From NCBI GenBank assembly GCA_947683625.1, contig CANTUR010001443.1:62001-126000 (forward strand): a DNA stretch of 64,000 bases, in the 5' to 3' direction. Source of the DNA: Mallotus nudiflorus. Its lineage: Eukaryota; Streptophyta; Magnoliopsida; Malpighiales; Euphorbiaceae. Of this stretch, positions 10,554-22,503 are shown piece after piece (position 1 is the first letter of the stretch; each line of letters starts with the position of its first letter). A model generated the notes under the pieces. That model was not told where the DNA came from and did not search any database. It saw only the letters and a list, made by a program, of their open reading frames with translations. The position numbers and the translations under genes were made by a program.

Positions 10554-10937
10554 GTAGCAGGCCTATACGTTGGATTTCTTCCGCCCCGGCTTCCTTGTGT
10601 AAACTGCTTACTTGAGTCTTATTTTTATAATCTAGACACTGTAGTAGTTGTAAATTAAATTGTGGGATTTTATGTATTTTATTTATGTGAGATATTATAT
10701 CATGTGAACTGGATTTGTATTAAAAGATTTATATATATGAGATGAGATTTAATTTAAATCCAGTTGGTGAAAATAATATTGTGATATTTATGATTTTCAT
10801 TTCCGCTGCATTTGATATTGTTATTATTATTATTGCATGTTTTATTTTATTTTTAGGCTTGCTACGGGTTCCGGATTCGAAAGAATTCCCGTTCCCTAGC
10901 GCCGGTCATGGCCCTTGTTTTGGGTCGTGACAAAGAA

Positions 10938-11131
10938 CAATATCGGTGTCCAAAGAATCGCTCAAAGGAGTGGCAACAGACAAAGGAAAAGCCATCCTCG
11001 AAGCTTGCCAACAAGATTTAGAAGCAAAAACGGGAGAAACAAACGAATGCGTGGCACCCGGATCAAACAAAACCCATGCATCCAGGTACCAAATAGAAAC
11101 AATGTCTGCCACGACTGCATTAGATGCCTGA
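10938..11131 (-). pseudogene. Element A protease, N-terminal half
   Basis: The minus-strand frame carries the retropepsin active-site motif as LFDPGATHSFVS (a DPGA form of the usual D-S/T-G-A), followed by the hydrophobic segment DTDIVL. It was joined to the part at 3506-3807 before solo LTR1 inserted at AAGAA. The Gln codon upstream, replaced by TAG in elements F and G, is intact CAG here. Confidence 0.85.
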
Positions 11132-12334
11132 GCATCCTGCTGAGTGAGATGAAAGACTCTGGCTTGTCCTCGACCTCCCTGCTGACTGGTAGAAGCCTGG
11201 CCAACACCTCTAGCACCTCGTCTAGTACCTCTACCATGACTCTGCTGTGGGACAAGCTGAGTGGAACTCTGATGCTGAGCTGGTGGTAACTAAAATGGAA
11301 CTGGTACAGCACTAGCAATCAACTGCTGTGGGAATCGCGAAATCTACGGCTGCTGATACCCGGAGTGAGGACACGATTTGGTAAAATTTCCTGTCTGCCC
11401 GCATCTGAAGCATGTCAGCGGTGTCAAATAACATGGTCCCTGATGGACTCTACCGCAGTTCTGGCATACACTGGCAGCTGATCCAGAACTATGACCACTG
11501 CTGTTGCTCGAAGCACCTGACCCGAATCTAAATGATCTACGCTGACCTCCACGGCCATGTCTACTGCTCTGATGCAGTCGCTGCTGCTGCCTCTAACTCT
11601 GCTGAGTCGGACCTCGCTGCTGACTACTCGATCCAACATGAAAACTCAAATACGGAGTAGCCTGCAATCCGCTCGACTGAACTCCTAGCTGGTAATAATC
11701 AGGCATCGCTCCCTGCCTAACTAGCCTCAGTTCAATCTCCTTGGCCAACTCAATCACAGACTCCAGAGTAAGGCCTGCTGTAGGCATACCAGCAAAAGCA
11801 GAACCCAAACTAGTAACATACATAGTGACCGCAAAGTACTGATCTCGCATCAGATCCTCTACATATCTACCCAGTCGAAGAAACTCTCGGGTGTACTCCT
11901 CTACAGATCGATCTTCATGAGAAATACTGGTCAATCAGAGACGATAGCTCATACGGAGAGGCTCTGGACAGAATCTCCTCATAAATCGCTCTCGGAACTG
12001 AGCCCAGGTCATCGTCATCATGTAAGGCTGAATCACCTGAATAAACCAGTCTAGGGCTGGTCCCTCAATAGAAAACTCGACGATCATGATCCGCTGGTAC
12101 TCGGTATGAGCAGTATGAGTCCTCATCTCAATCGCATGCAGAAAATCTAACGGATTGGAAGTCCCATCAAATGCAATCCTGCCAACTCGGGCATAGAACA
12201 AAGCTGCCTCAGGGTTAGACATACCCTGCTGATAGGCAGGCTAAACAGGCTGAACAAATGGAGGCACAGGAATATCAAACTTAGGCTCAACAGGCTCCTC
12301 GTCCAGTAACTTTCTCTGCCTATGACGACCTGCT
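11132..12334 (-). pseudogene. Element A gag, central and C-terminal part
   Basis: The minus-strand frame encodes the Gag capsid region (MSNPEAALFYARVGRIAFDG, then FLHAIEMRT and the ALDWF and FRERFMRRFCPEP motifs typical of plant retrotransposon gag), then the nucleocapsid. Its two zinc-knuckle-like motifs are one of form C-x2-C-x3-H-x3-C and one classical C-x2-C-x4-H-x4-C, though parts are altered here. Stops break the frame around 11593 and 11935. Solo LTR3 interrupts it at 12334; the first residues are at 15573-15708. Confidence 0.85.
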
Positions 12335-15300
12335 TGTCACGACCCAAAACAGGGGCCATGACCGGCGCTAGGGAACGGGAATTCTTTCGAATCTGGAACC
12401 CGTAGCAAGCCTAAAAATAAAATAAAACAAACATGTAATAGTAATAACAATATATAATGCAGCGGAAATAAAAATCATAAATATCACAATAACAATCCAC
12501 CACGGGATTTAAATTAAATACTCATCTCATATATATAAATCTTTATACAAATCCAGTTCAAATATAATACAATATCTCTTTAAATATTTAATGACTACTG
12601 CAGTGTCTAGATAAAATAAAGCTTAAGACTCAGAGAAGCAGTTTACATAAAAAAGTCAGGGCGGAAGAAATCCGGCGTACAGGCCTGCTACTGAGGTCTA
12701 AAGATGATGACTCTCCTGAAAAATTAGTCAACGGAGGGGAGTCAGACCTCACTGAGTGAATTACTATAATATATATACATGCCAACTAAATGCCAATGCA
12801 TACACTCAACAGTATATATCTAATATGTATATATACAAACAAATACACACAGATGCTGTGAAATCATTTTATATATATATTTTATTGAAAATCATCATTT
12901 ATGAAGGATCAAATAGAACCCTATAATATCGCAACCTCGAGAACAGTGTTAGACAACACTCTAGCCATACAAGCTCACTTATTCCAAATATGTCCACTTA
13001 ATCCATTTGGACAGTAGACTGGCCCCGAGACACTAAGTCAACTGAACTCCAGCAGTCTGACTGCCAGTGTGATTGGCCCCGAGACACTTGGTCAACCGAG
13101 CTCCAGCAATCACACCTAAATCACATCTCACACATCAGATAAATCAATTCAAATCAAAATCCTCAAACTGGTTAGTGATATAGCCTAAATGCTATAAGCG
13201 CACCGGTACGTACTCGGTCCTAGTGCTGCCCACTAGGTAGCACGTTCTATTGATATCCTTCATTAATAAATATAAAACATTCATTCACAAATAAATGATG
13301 CATGAATTTAAATAACATAACAATATAAACCATATATATACTGGAAATATACCAAAAGTAAACCAGGTATATTTCGAGTATATATACGTCAAATGAATCC
13401 AATCAAATTATAAATTAAGCTAGAAATATATTTAAAAACATTTTAAATATAATTTATTAATAAAATATGCATATAATTTAATATATACCAAAAGTAAACC
13501 AAAAATAAATTAAAAATAAACTTAGGTACTAACCAAATTATTTATGCATATTTAATCAAAATGAAACATATATTTCTAAAATCATGCATCCTGGAGCACA
13601 TATATATAAAATAGTAACTCACACTTAGTGCGCTCCACGAGATGGATCCGACGGGCCTGGTCCACTAGGCCTCGGTCTCGGCGCAACTAAACAAACAATA
13701 ACGATAGAAATTAGAATAAACCTAACAGAAAATCCTAGAAACTCGATCTAGAATATTAAACACAGAAACAGGATTAGGGTTCGACTGGACATCACGTTTC
13801 ACGAGAATTCTATCAAAAATTCGGCAGAACCTCCCCTGTAAAACGAACATCTCTCTACTCAAAGAGTAGAGCTGACCCTGCAAAGAAACACACTTCGAAA
13901 ATAAACACCACATCTCATTCACAACCCCTCGATCGGACTCCAAACTACAATCTACCAACCGGGGTCCACAAACACAGAATAATTTCAGAAATACCAAAAA
14001 TACCCTTATAACATAGAAATTCATTTTATAGGTAAAAATTACATAATTAACCTTTAAACACAATAAAAATCGATAAAAACTCATTTTATTAGAAAAATCG
14101 TATATTATATATATAATTGAAAATAATTCAAGAAAAATAGTTTTAATTAATTAAAAATACTAAATAATTTGTAGAAATCATTTTTATACCTTAAATAACT
14201 ATTAAAACCAATTAAATTATATTTTTAGCCAATTTTATGTAAAATTACCAAAATACCCCTATATATATATATAAATATACTAAAATTACTTCAAAAATTC
14301 ACCAAAAATAGTATAATTATCCAAAATTAATTTTATCAACATATTTATCAATAATTAAACTCAATTTACCAATTAATTTTAATTAAAAACATAATTAACC
14401 CTATTTTTCCAAAAATTCCATAAAATTAAATAATTCAAAATAAATACTTAGAAATTCATAAAAATTCCAAATAAATTCCTATAAGTCATTTCAACACCTA
14501 ATTTAACCATAAAAAATAATTTCATAATTTATTTAATTAATTTCCGAAAATTAGAAAATAATATTAAAATATTCAAAAATACCCAAAAATCAAAATAATC
14601 TCCAAAAATTCTAAAAAAATTCATACATGTAGATTAAGCTACTAGGATCAACATTTTTTAAGGAAGTTTTCATGAATCAATCAATTCGAAGTTCAAAAAA
14701 AATCAAAAATCCTAAAATGGCCAAAATCAAAAATTTAAAACCTAATCAAATCAAGATCATTTAAGCTCAAACCAAAGCTAGAATCACACTCACCGAAGCT
14801 CAAGGAGAAGAAAGAGAGTGGCGGTGTCGAAAACGGTGGTCGAAAAGTTGGTGAACGGCAAGGAGAGGAAGTTTCGGCCAAAATGGGGAAAATGGGGCTA
14901 GTCGGCGCCGGGGAAGAAGCTTGGGGCAGCGGAGCAGCTGGCTGGGGAAGGCGGAGCTGCTGGCGGCACATCGACAGTAAGGGAACGACATTTGCAGACG
15001 GTGGTTGGTGATCGGGCACGGGAAGGAAGAAGAAGAAGAAGAAAAGAAAAGAAAAGGAAAAGAAAAGAAAAAGAAAAAGAAAGAAAAAGAAAGAAAAAGA
15101 AAAAAGAAAAAAAGAAAAATAAATAAAAATAATAATTTTTAATAAAATATTTGGGAAAAATCACACACCACACATTATTATTTAATATTTTAAAATTTAA
15201 TAATAAATAAAAATAATTAAATAACAATAAAACTAATAAATAAATAATAAAATATTAGGGTAATATATTAAACCCTAATTAAATAAATAAGTACACATAG

Positions 15301-15572
15301 GCTTTATTTAGGAATTTAAAAATACGTATGAGTTCATGCAAGTCCGTAAATCTATTTAAAATAATTAATAATAAAATATTTAAGTGAAAATTTCCCCGAA
15401 AATGAAAGTCTCGGGAAAATTTTACGTAAAGCACTGTAAATAATACATAATAATTAAAATAGGTTTTAAATACATATCAACTTGTAAAAATATCATAATA
15501 TATATACAAAAATTATTAACACTGCATATCCCGGTACAGTATTAAAATATTTAAAAAACACGGGATATTACA
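12335..15572 (-). mobile_element. Solo LTR3 in element A gag
   Basis: A complete 3,238-bp LTR, TGTCACGACC at 12335 to GATATTACA at 15572, in minus orientation. The right flank is CTGTC (15573-15577), matching the uninterrupted gag site in element F; the left flank reads CTGCT, which fits a mutated copy of the same duplication. No internal sequence is present. It holds a purine-rich run (15026-15120, pyrimidine on its own strand) and the splice-like and hairpin set of the family. Confidence 0.92.
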
Positions 15573-15708
15573 CTGTCGCTCCTCGAGGTCTACCTCTGCC
15601 ACAACCTCTACGTCTAACTGGCTGCTCAGGAGGTAAAACCTCATCCTGAAAAGACTCATCATCCTCGGCCTCAACGACCGGTGGAGCGACACGCGCTCGC
15701 CTCCTCAT
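15573..15708 (-). pseudogene. Element A gag, N-terminus
   Basis: The start codon lies at 15706-15708 on the minus strand; the protein begins MRRRARVAPPVVEAEDDES, an Arg-rich start matching the gag start of elements F and G. Its continuation is at 12334 and below, across solo LTR3. A roughly 180-bp leader separates the start from the PBS. Confidence 0.88.
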
Positions 15709-15888
15709 TCTGAAAAGACAGACGAAAAGATTCAGACAAAACAAACAACAGAGGAATAACGCAGAAAACTAAAGCAAGGAATACTTATCAAGACATACTC
15801 AAGCCTAATTCACTGCAGTAGTTACCAAAAGAAAACACAACTTTGAAAACTAGGGCCATGACTCTCACAACTAAGCCCTGACACAGAA

Positions 15889-15904
15889 CTCCGCTCTGAT
15901 ACCA
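15889..15904 (-). other. Primer-binding site of element A
   Basis: On the minus strand this reads TGGTATCAGAGCGGAG, complementary to the 3' end of plant initiator tRNA-Met, four bases inside the 5' LTR. The identical site occurs in elements E, F and G. Confidence 0.95.
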
Positions 15905-15908
15905 ACTT

Positions 15909-18900
15909 TGTCACGACCCAAAACAGGGGCCATGACCGGCGCTAGGGAACGGGAATTCTTTGGAATCCGGAACCCGTAGCAAGCCTAAAAATAAAATAAA
16001 ACATGCACTAATAATAATAATAATATCACAGTTAAATAAAATACAATGCAGCGGAAATAAAAATCATAAATACCGTAATAACATTTCCACCAACTGGATT
16101 TAAATTAAATACTCATCTCATATATATATATAACCTCTTAATACAAATCCAGTTCAAATATAATACAACATCTCTTTAACAATTTAATGACTACTGCAGC
16201 GTTTAGATAAAATAAAACTCAAGACTCAGAGAAGCAGTTTACATAAAGAAGCCGGGACGGAAGAAATTCGACGTACAGGCCTGCTATTGAGGTCTGAGGA
16301 AGATGACTCCCCTGGAAAATGGTCAACAGAGGGGAGTCAGACCTCACTGAGTGAATTACTACAATATATATACATGCATACTAAATGACAATGCATACAG
16401 TCAACAGTATATATCTAATATGTATATATACAGACAAATACACACAAATGCTGTAAAATCATTTTATATATTTCACTGAAAATCATCGTTTATGAAGGAT
16501 AAAATAGAACCCTATAATATCGTAACCTTAAACAGTGTTAGACAACACTCTAGCCATACAGGCTCACTTATTCCAAAAATATCCACTTAATCCATTTAGA
16601 CAGTAGACTGGCCCCCAGACACTAAGTTGACCGAGTTCCAGCAGTCTAACTGCCAGTGTGATTGGCCCCGAGACACTAGGTCAATCGAGCTCCAGCAATC
16701 ACACCTCCAAACCATATCTCACACATCAGATAAATCAATTCAAATCAAAATCCTCAAACTGGTTAGTAATATAGCCTAAATGCTATAAGCGTACCGATAC
16801 GTACTCGGTCCTAGTGCTGCCCACTAGGTAACACGTTCTATTGATATCCTTCATTAAAATATAAAGCATACATTCACAAATAAATGATGCATAAATTTAA
16901 ATAAAATAACAATATAAACCATATATATACTGGAAATATACCAAAAGTAAACCAGGTATATTTTGAGTATATATACGTCAAATAAATCTAATCAAATTAC
17001 AAATTAAGCTAGAAATATATTTAAAAACATTTTAAATATAATTTATTAATAAAACATGCATATAATTTAATATATACCAAAAATAAACTAAAAATATACT
17101 TAAATACAAATCACATTATTTATGCATATTTAATCAAAATAAAACATATATTTCTAAAATTATGCATCCTAAAGCACATATATATAAAATAGTAACTCAC
17201 ACTTAGTGTGCTCCACGAGATGGATCCGACGGGCCTGGTCCACTAGGCCTCGGTCTCGACGCAACTAAACAAACAATAACGATAGAAAATCAGAATAAAC
17301 CTAACAGAAAATCCTAGAAACTCGATCTAGAATATTAAACACAGAATCGAAATTAATGTTCGACCAGACATCACGTTTTACGAGAATTTTATCAAAAATT
17401 CGACAGAACCTCCCCTGTAAAATGGACATCTCTCTACTCAAAGAGTAGAGCCGACCCTGCAAAGAAACACACTTCGAAAAATGAACACAAAAACACATTC
17501 AAACCCCTCGGTCGGACTCCAAATTACAGTCTACCGACCGAGGTCCACAATCACATAACAATTATAAAAATACCAAAAATACCCTTATAACATAGAAATA
17601 CATTTAATAAATAGAAATTACGTAATTAACCTTAAAACACAATAAAAACTCATTTTATTAGTAAAACCGTATATTATATATATAATTGAAAATAATTCAC
17701 GAAAAATAGTTTTAATTAATTAAAAATACTAAATCAATTTTAGAAATCATTTTTATAACTTAAATAACTATTAAAACCAATTAAATTACATTTTTAGCCA
17801 ATTTTGTGTAAAATTACCAAAATACCCCTATATATATAAATATACTAAAATTCATTCAAAAATTCACCAAAAATAGTATAATTATCCAAAATTAATTTTC
17901 TAAACATACTTATCAATAATATTAATAATTAAACTCAATTAACCAATTAATTTCAATTAAAAACACAATTAACCCTATTTTTCAATAATTACATAAAACT
18001 AAATAATTCAAAATAAATACATAGAAATTCATAAAAATTCCAAATAAATTCCTATAATTCATTTTAACACCTATATTTATCATAAAACACAATTTCATAA
18101 TTTAATTAATTAATTTCCGAAAATTAGAAAATAATATTAAAATATTCAAAAATACCCAAAAATCAAAATAATTCCAAAAAATTCCACAAAAATTCATAAA
18201 TGTATATTAAGCTAAGGGGAACAACATTTGTGAAGGAATTTTTCATGAATAAATCAAATTGAAGTTCAAAAAATTCAAGAACCCTAATATGGCCGAAATC
18301 GAAAATTCAAAACCTAAGCAAATCAAGACCATTTTAAGTGAAACAAAGCTTGGAATCAAACTCACCGGAGCTCAAGGAGAAGAAAGAGATCGGCGGTGTC
18401 AAAAACGGTGGCCGAAAACGTCATGATCGACGATGAAGAAGAATTCGGCTTCTCCGGCCAAAATCAACCTCCAGACACCGGAAACGGCTGCAACAGGTGG
18501 CGAGGAAGGCTGAGGAAGGTGGTGGCACGCCGTACGGCACACCAACGACAAGAAATCAACGTGACAGGCGGCAAAACGGCGATGGAGGCAATCGGGGAAG
18601 AAGGAGATGCTCGTGGGCAATTCGGTAATTTTCCAAATTTTGATTTTTTTTGACTTATTATATGTATATATATATACTTTACACTATATAATAAAATAAT
18701 ATTAAATTACACACATTAAATATACACCACACACACATAATTTAATATTTTAAAATTTAATAATAAATAAAAATAATTAAATAACAACAAAACTAATAAA
18801 TAAATAATAAAATATTAGAATAATATTAATTAAAAGCTAATTAGATAAATAAGTACACATATATACGGTGTTTAGTATTTTAAAAATATGTATGAGCTCA

Positions 18901-19135
18901 TGCAAGTCCATAAATCTATTTAAAATAATTAATAGTAAATTATTTACGTGAAAATTTCCCTAAAAATACAAGTCCCGGGAAAATTTTACGTAAAGGACTT
19001 TAAATAATACACAATAATTAAAATAGGTTTTAAATACACATCAACTCGTAAAAATATCATAACATATATACAAAAATTATTAACACTGCATATCCCGATG
19101 CAGTATTAAAATATTTAAAAACACGGGATATTACA
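15909..19135 (-). repeat. 5' LTR of element A
   Basis: A 3,227-bp LTR in minus orientation, TGTCACGACC at 15909 to GATATTACA at 19135. It pairs with 1-879. It retains all family marks: the terminal two-step hairpin, the paired long-loop hairpins, the CCTAGTG hairpin, splice-like edges and an AT microsatellite near 18660-18680. The right flank is integrase coding sequence of element B. Confidence 0.93.
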
Positions 19136-19297
19136 TTTCCTGATGTGGATGATTTGAGAGAAGAGATCCTAGAGGAAGCACATTCTACAGCCTGTAGCAT
19201 ACATCCGGGTGTTACTAAGATGTACCACAGTATCAGAGACTTATACTGGTGGGACGGATTGAAGAAGGATGTCGTTGATTATGTTGCTAAGTGCCTC
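19136..19297 (+). pseudogene. Element B integrase fragment
   Basis: Plus-strand sequence encoding the zinc-binding N-terminus of integrase (REEILEEAHSTA, then KMYHSIRDLYWWDGLKKDV). Element A inserted immediately to the left, and at about 19297 the frame jumps into LTR sequence, so the rest of integrase, the PPT and most of the 3' LTR are deleted. The upstream part of B lies beyond the left window edge. Confidence 0.85.
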
Positions 19298-19918
19298 ATT
19301 TTTTTCTAGGTTCTATTTTATCCTTCATAAACAGTGATTTTCAGAAAATATATAAAATGATTTTGTTGCATTGTGTGTATTTACTTGTATATATATTTAT
19401 TATATATACTATTAACTGTGTGCATTTGTCATTTAGTTATGCATGTATATATATTATAACAATTCACTCAGTGAGGTCTGACTCCCCTCCGTTGACTATT
19501 TTTCAGGAGAGTCATCATCTTCAAACCTCAGTAGCAGACCCATACGCCGGATTTCTTCCGCCCCGGCTTCATTATGTAAACTGCTTATCTGAGTTTTATT
19601 TTATAATCTAGACATTGCAGTAGTTGTAAATAGTTGTGGGGTTTATGTATTTATTTGTGTGAGTTATGTATATTAAATATTTGAACTGGAATTTGTACTG
19701 AAGGTTTATTTATATATGAGATGAGATATTCGATTTAATTTCTTTTGGGTGGATTATTATTTCAATATTTATGATTTTATTTTCGATGTAGAATATGGTA
19801 TTTATGTTAATATTATTATTGCATGTTTTTATTTATTTTAAGGCTTGCTACGAGTTTCGGATTCGAAAGAATTCCTGTTCCCTAGCGCCAATCATGGCCC
19901 CTATTTTGGGTTGTGACA
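19298..19918 (+). repeat. Element B 3' LTR, last 0.6 kb only
   Basis: Matches the final part of the family LTR, including the two-step hairpin (near 19467-19530) and a terminus GGTTGTGACA at 19918. The start is joined directly to integrase, marking a large deletion. Beyond 19918 the sequence is the middle of another LTR (C), so B had inserted into C. Confidence 0.85.
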
Positions 19919-21966
19919 CGATCCTCCCCATCACCCTCATCGTCTGTCTACAAGTTTGGCCACCTACCATCGATGTGCCTCCCAGCGTGCCATCGTCATC
20001 TGCCAGCCACCTCTGCCGCCAATAGCTTTCATTTCCGACACCATTTGAAGCTTTTGAAGCCGAAAAATAGAAAATCAAGCCTATTACCGTTCAAGCCAAT
20101 TCTAGCCACCTGCATTGACACCGTCGGTCTCATTCTCTTCTCTGAGCACTAGTGAGTGTGTCTCTAAGATTGGTTTCACTTGGTTTGGCCTAGATTTTAG
20201 TGGTGAGCTAGATTTTAATTTTAGCCATTTTTGTTTCTCTAATTTTTTAAACTGTGATCTTTGATATTTAAGCCTAATTCCTTTACAAAAGTTTATTCTA
20301 CTAGCTCAATCTACACTCTAGAATTTTTGTGGAATTTTTGGAATTTATTTTGATTTTATTGAATTTTTTATTATTTTATTATTATTTTCTAATTTTCGTA
20401 AATTATTTAGATATATTGTGAAATTATGATTTTTAGTGTTTATGGAGGTTGAAATTAATTTTAGAATTTAATTTATAATTTTTGTGATTTTTGTGTAATT
20501 AATATAATTTTATTTAGTTTATGTGAATTTTAGAAATATAGGTTATATATGTATTTTGTTGAAATTAATTGGTTAATTGAGTATAATTATTGATTTTATT
20601 GAATTACATGTTGAGAAAATAATTTTAGAGTAATTATATAATTTTTAGTGAATTTTTGAATAATTATAGTATATTATTTGAATTATTATATATTAGGGGT
20701 ATTTTGCTAATTTGGTAGAAATTTTAGTTGAATATTAAGTTGAGGTATATAAATGATTTTTAAAAATTATTTACTATTTTTAACTAGTTAAAACTATTTT
20801 TCAAAAATTATTTTCAAATTATATATAATATACTATTTTTGTAAATAAATGGGTTTTTAGTAATTTTTAATATGTTTTTGGGCTAATTAAGTAATTTGAA
20901 TTTATAAAATGAATTTCTATTAATATTTTTGAATTTATCGAGTTATTATCGATTTTTAATAATATTATATTAATATTAGGGTTTTTAAGTAATTGTTAGT
21001 TAAATAATTATTTTTAATGTTTAAATATTTAAATTGTTATATTTTGGTATTAAAAAGATATTTTTTGTATTTATGGAATTTTAATATATTTTGTGTATAT
21101 CTTGAGAATTGTGAACTTCAGTCGGCGGGAATTGTAGTTTGGGAATCCGACCGAGGGGTTGTGTGGATATTCTGTTTCGAAGTGTGTTTTCTTACAGGAC
21201 CGGCTCTACTTTTAAGTAGAGAGATGTCCGTTTTACAAAGGAGGTTCTGCCGAATTTTCAGTAGATTTCTCGTAAAACGTGACATCAGATCTGATTCTAA
21301 ATCTGTTTATATCTAGAATTCTAGATCGAGTTTCTAGAAATTAAGTTAGATTTATTCTAATTTCGTGTTAATATTTTATTTGTTAGTTGCGCTGAGATTG
21401 AGGCCTAGTGGACCAGGCCCATCGGACCCGTCTCGTGGAGTGCACAACTATGAGTTGTCATTTTATATATATGTGTATTTAGATTGCATGTCTTAGAAAT
21501 ATATGTTTTAATTGCATGATTTATGCATAAACTGCTTTAATGAATGATTAGTATATTTTAGGTATATTTTTAGTATATTTTTCGTATACTTTGAAATAAA
21601 TGCATGTTTTATTCTTGATTTATACCTAAATTATTTTTAAGTATATATATGGTTTATTTTTGGTTTATTTTATAATTGAACTGAATTTATCTGACATATG
21701 TATACTCGAAATATACTTAGTTTATTTTTGGTATATTTCTAGTATATTTATGGTTTATATTGCCATTTAAATAAATATCATGCATCATTTATTTTATGAA
21801 TGTATGAGTTCTTTTAATGAAGGATATCAATAGAACGTGCTACCTAGTGGGCAGCACTAGGACCGAGTACGTACTAGTACGACGATAGAATTTAGATTAA
21901 ATTACTAACCTATTGGTGGATTATGACTTGATTGATTTGATTTGATTAAATGGGAGATGTGATTTG
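19919..21966 (+). repeat. LTR C, left segment (oldest layer)
   Basis: Plus-oriented LTR sequence starting inside the GC-rich island and running through the first intron-like block (edge CTA|GTGAGTG, acceptor TTACAG|G), the hairpin region and the CCTAGTG hairpin (near 21842). It stops at ATTTG (21962-21966) where element D inserted and resumes at 53450. It is more diverged than the other LTRs, consistent with its place at the bottom of the nest. Confidence 0.85.
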
Positions 21967-22412
21967 TGTAATATCCCGTGTTTTTTAAATATTTTAATAT
22001 TGCATCAGGATATGCAGTGTTAATAATTTTTGTATATATATTTTTGATATTTCATGAGCTGTTATTTAATTAAAATTTATTTTGATTTATTTTATGTTAT
22101 TTTAAGCACTTTACGTAAAATTTTCCCGAGACTTGCATTTTTGAGGAAATTGACCCGTAAGTTATTTATTTCTAATTATTTTAAATAAATTTCCATATTT
22201 GCATGAGCTCATATATTTTTAAAAGTACTAAATAAAACATATATGTGTATTTATTTAATTAGATTTTAATTAATTACCCTAGTATTTTTATTATTTATTA
22301 ATTAGTTTTAATATTATTTAATTATTTTTAGTGTATAAATTGCTTAATATATTAAATTATGTGTGGTGAATATTTATTGTCCATACAATATTTTATATTA
22401 AAATAATATAAA

Positions 22413-22503
<91 letters not shown>

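Larger units (their letters stand above)
3808..10932 (+). mobile_element. Solo LTR1 (itself interrupted by solo LTR2)
   Basis: Starts TGTAATATCC at 3808 and ends GTGACA at 10932, with the 5-bp target duplication AAGAA on both sides (3803-3807 and 10933-10937). Element F has a single uninterrupted AAGAA at the homologous protease site, proving the insertion. Subtracting nested LTR2 and its duplication leaves about 3.25 kb, the family's LTR length. No internal region is present, so it arose by LTR-LTR recombination. Confidence 0.95.
1..19135 (-). mobile_element. Element A: Tekay-like chromovirus, decayed, with three solo LTRs inside
   Basis: Read on the minus strand, the element runs 5' LTR (15909-19135), PBS, gag, pol, polypurine tract, 3' LTR (1-879, cut by the window edge). 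The two LTRs share a subfamily-specific stretch near 1-360 and 18254-18620, so they are a pair. The interior is broken by solo LTRs at 3808-10932 and 12335-15572; removing them restores co-linear gag-protease-RT-integrase order. Its right edge abuts plus-strand integrase sequence at 19136, so it inserted into an older element (B). Many stops and a 330-bp RNase H deletion mean it is non-autonomous. The match to Tekay is by family knowledge of domain order and chromodomain type. Confidence 0.9.

Noticed and set aside
10745..10930. Host-like transmembrane peptide frames in the LTR ends (also 31284 and 39514, minus)
   Set aside because: AT-rich LTR sequence read in a hydrophobic frame; the frames overlap the conserved LTR terminus and vary between copies.
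10858..10932. tRNA-like bases GGTTCCGGATTCGAAAG near the LTR end
   Set aside because: Resembles a T-arm or B box only loosely; there is no cloverleaf and no A box. It is part of the conserved LTR end.
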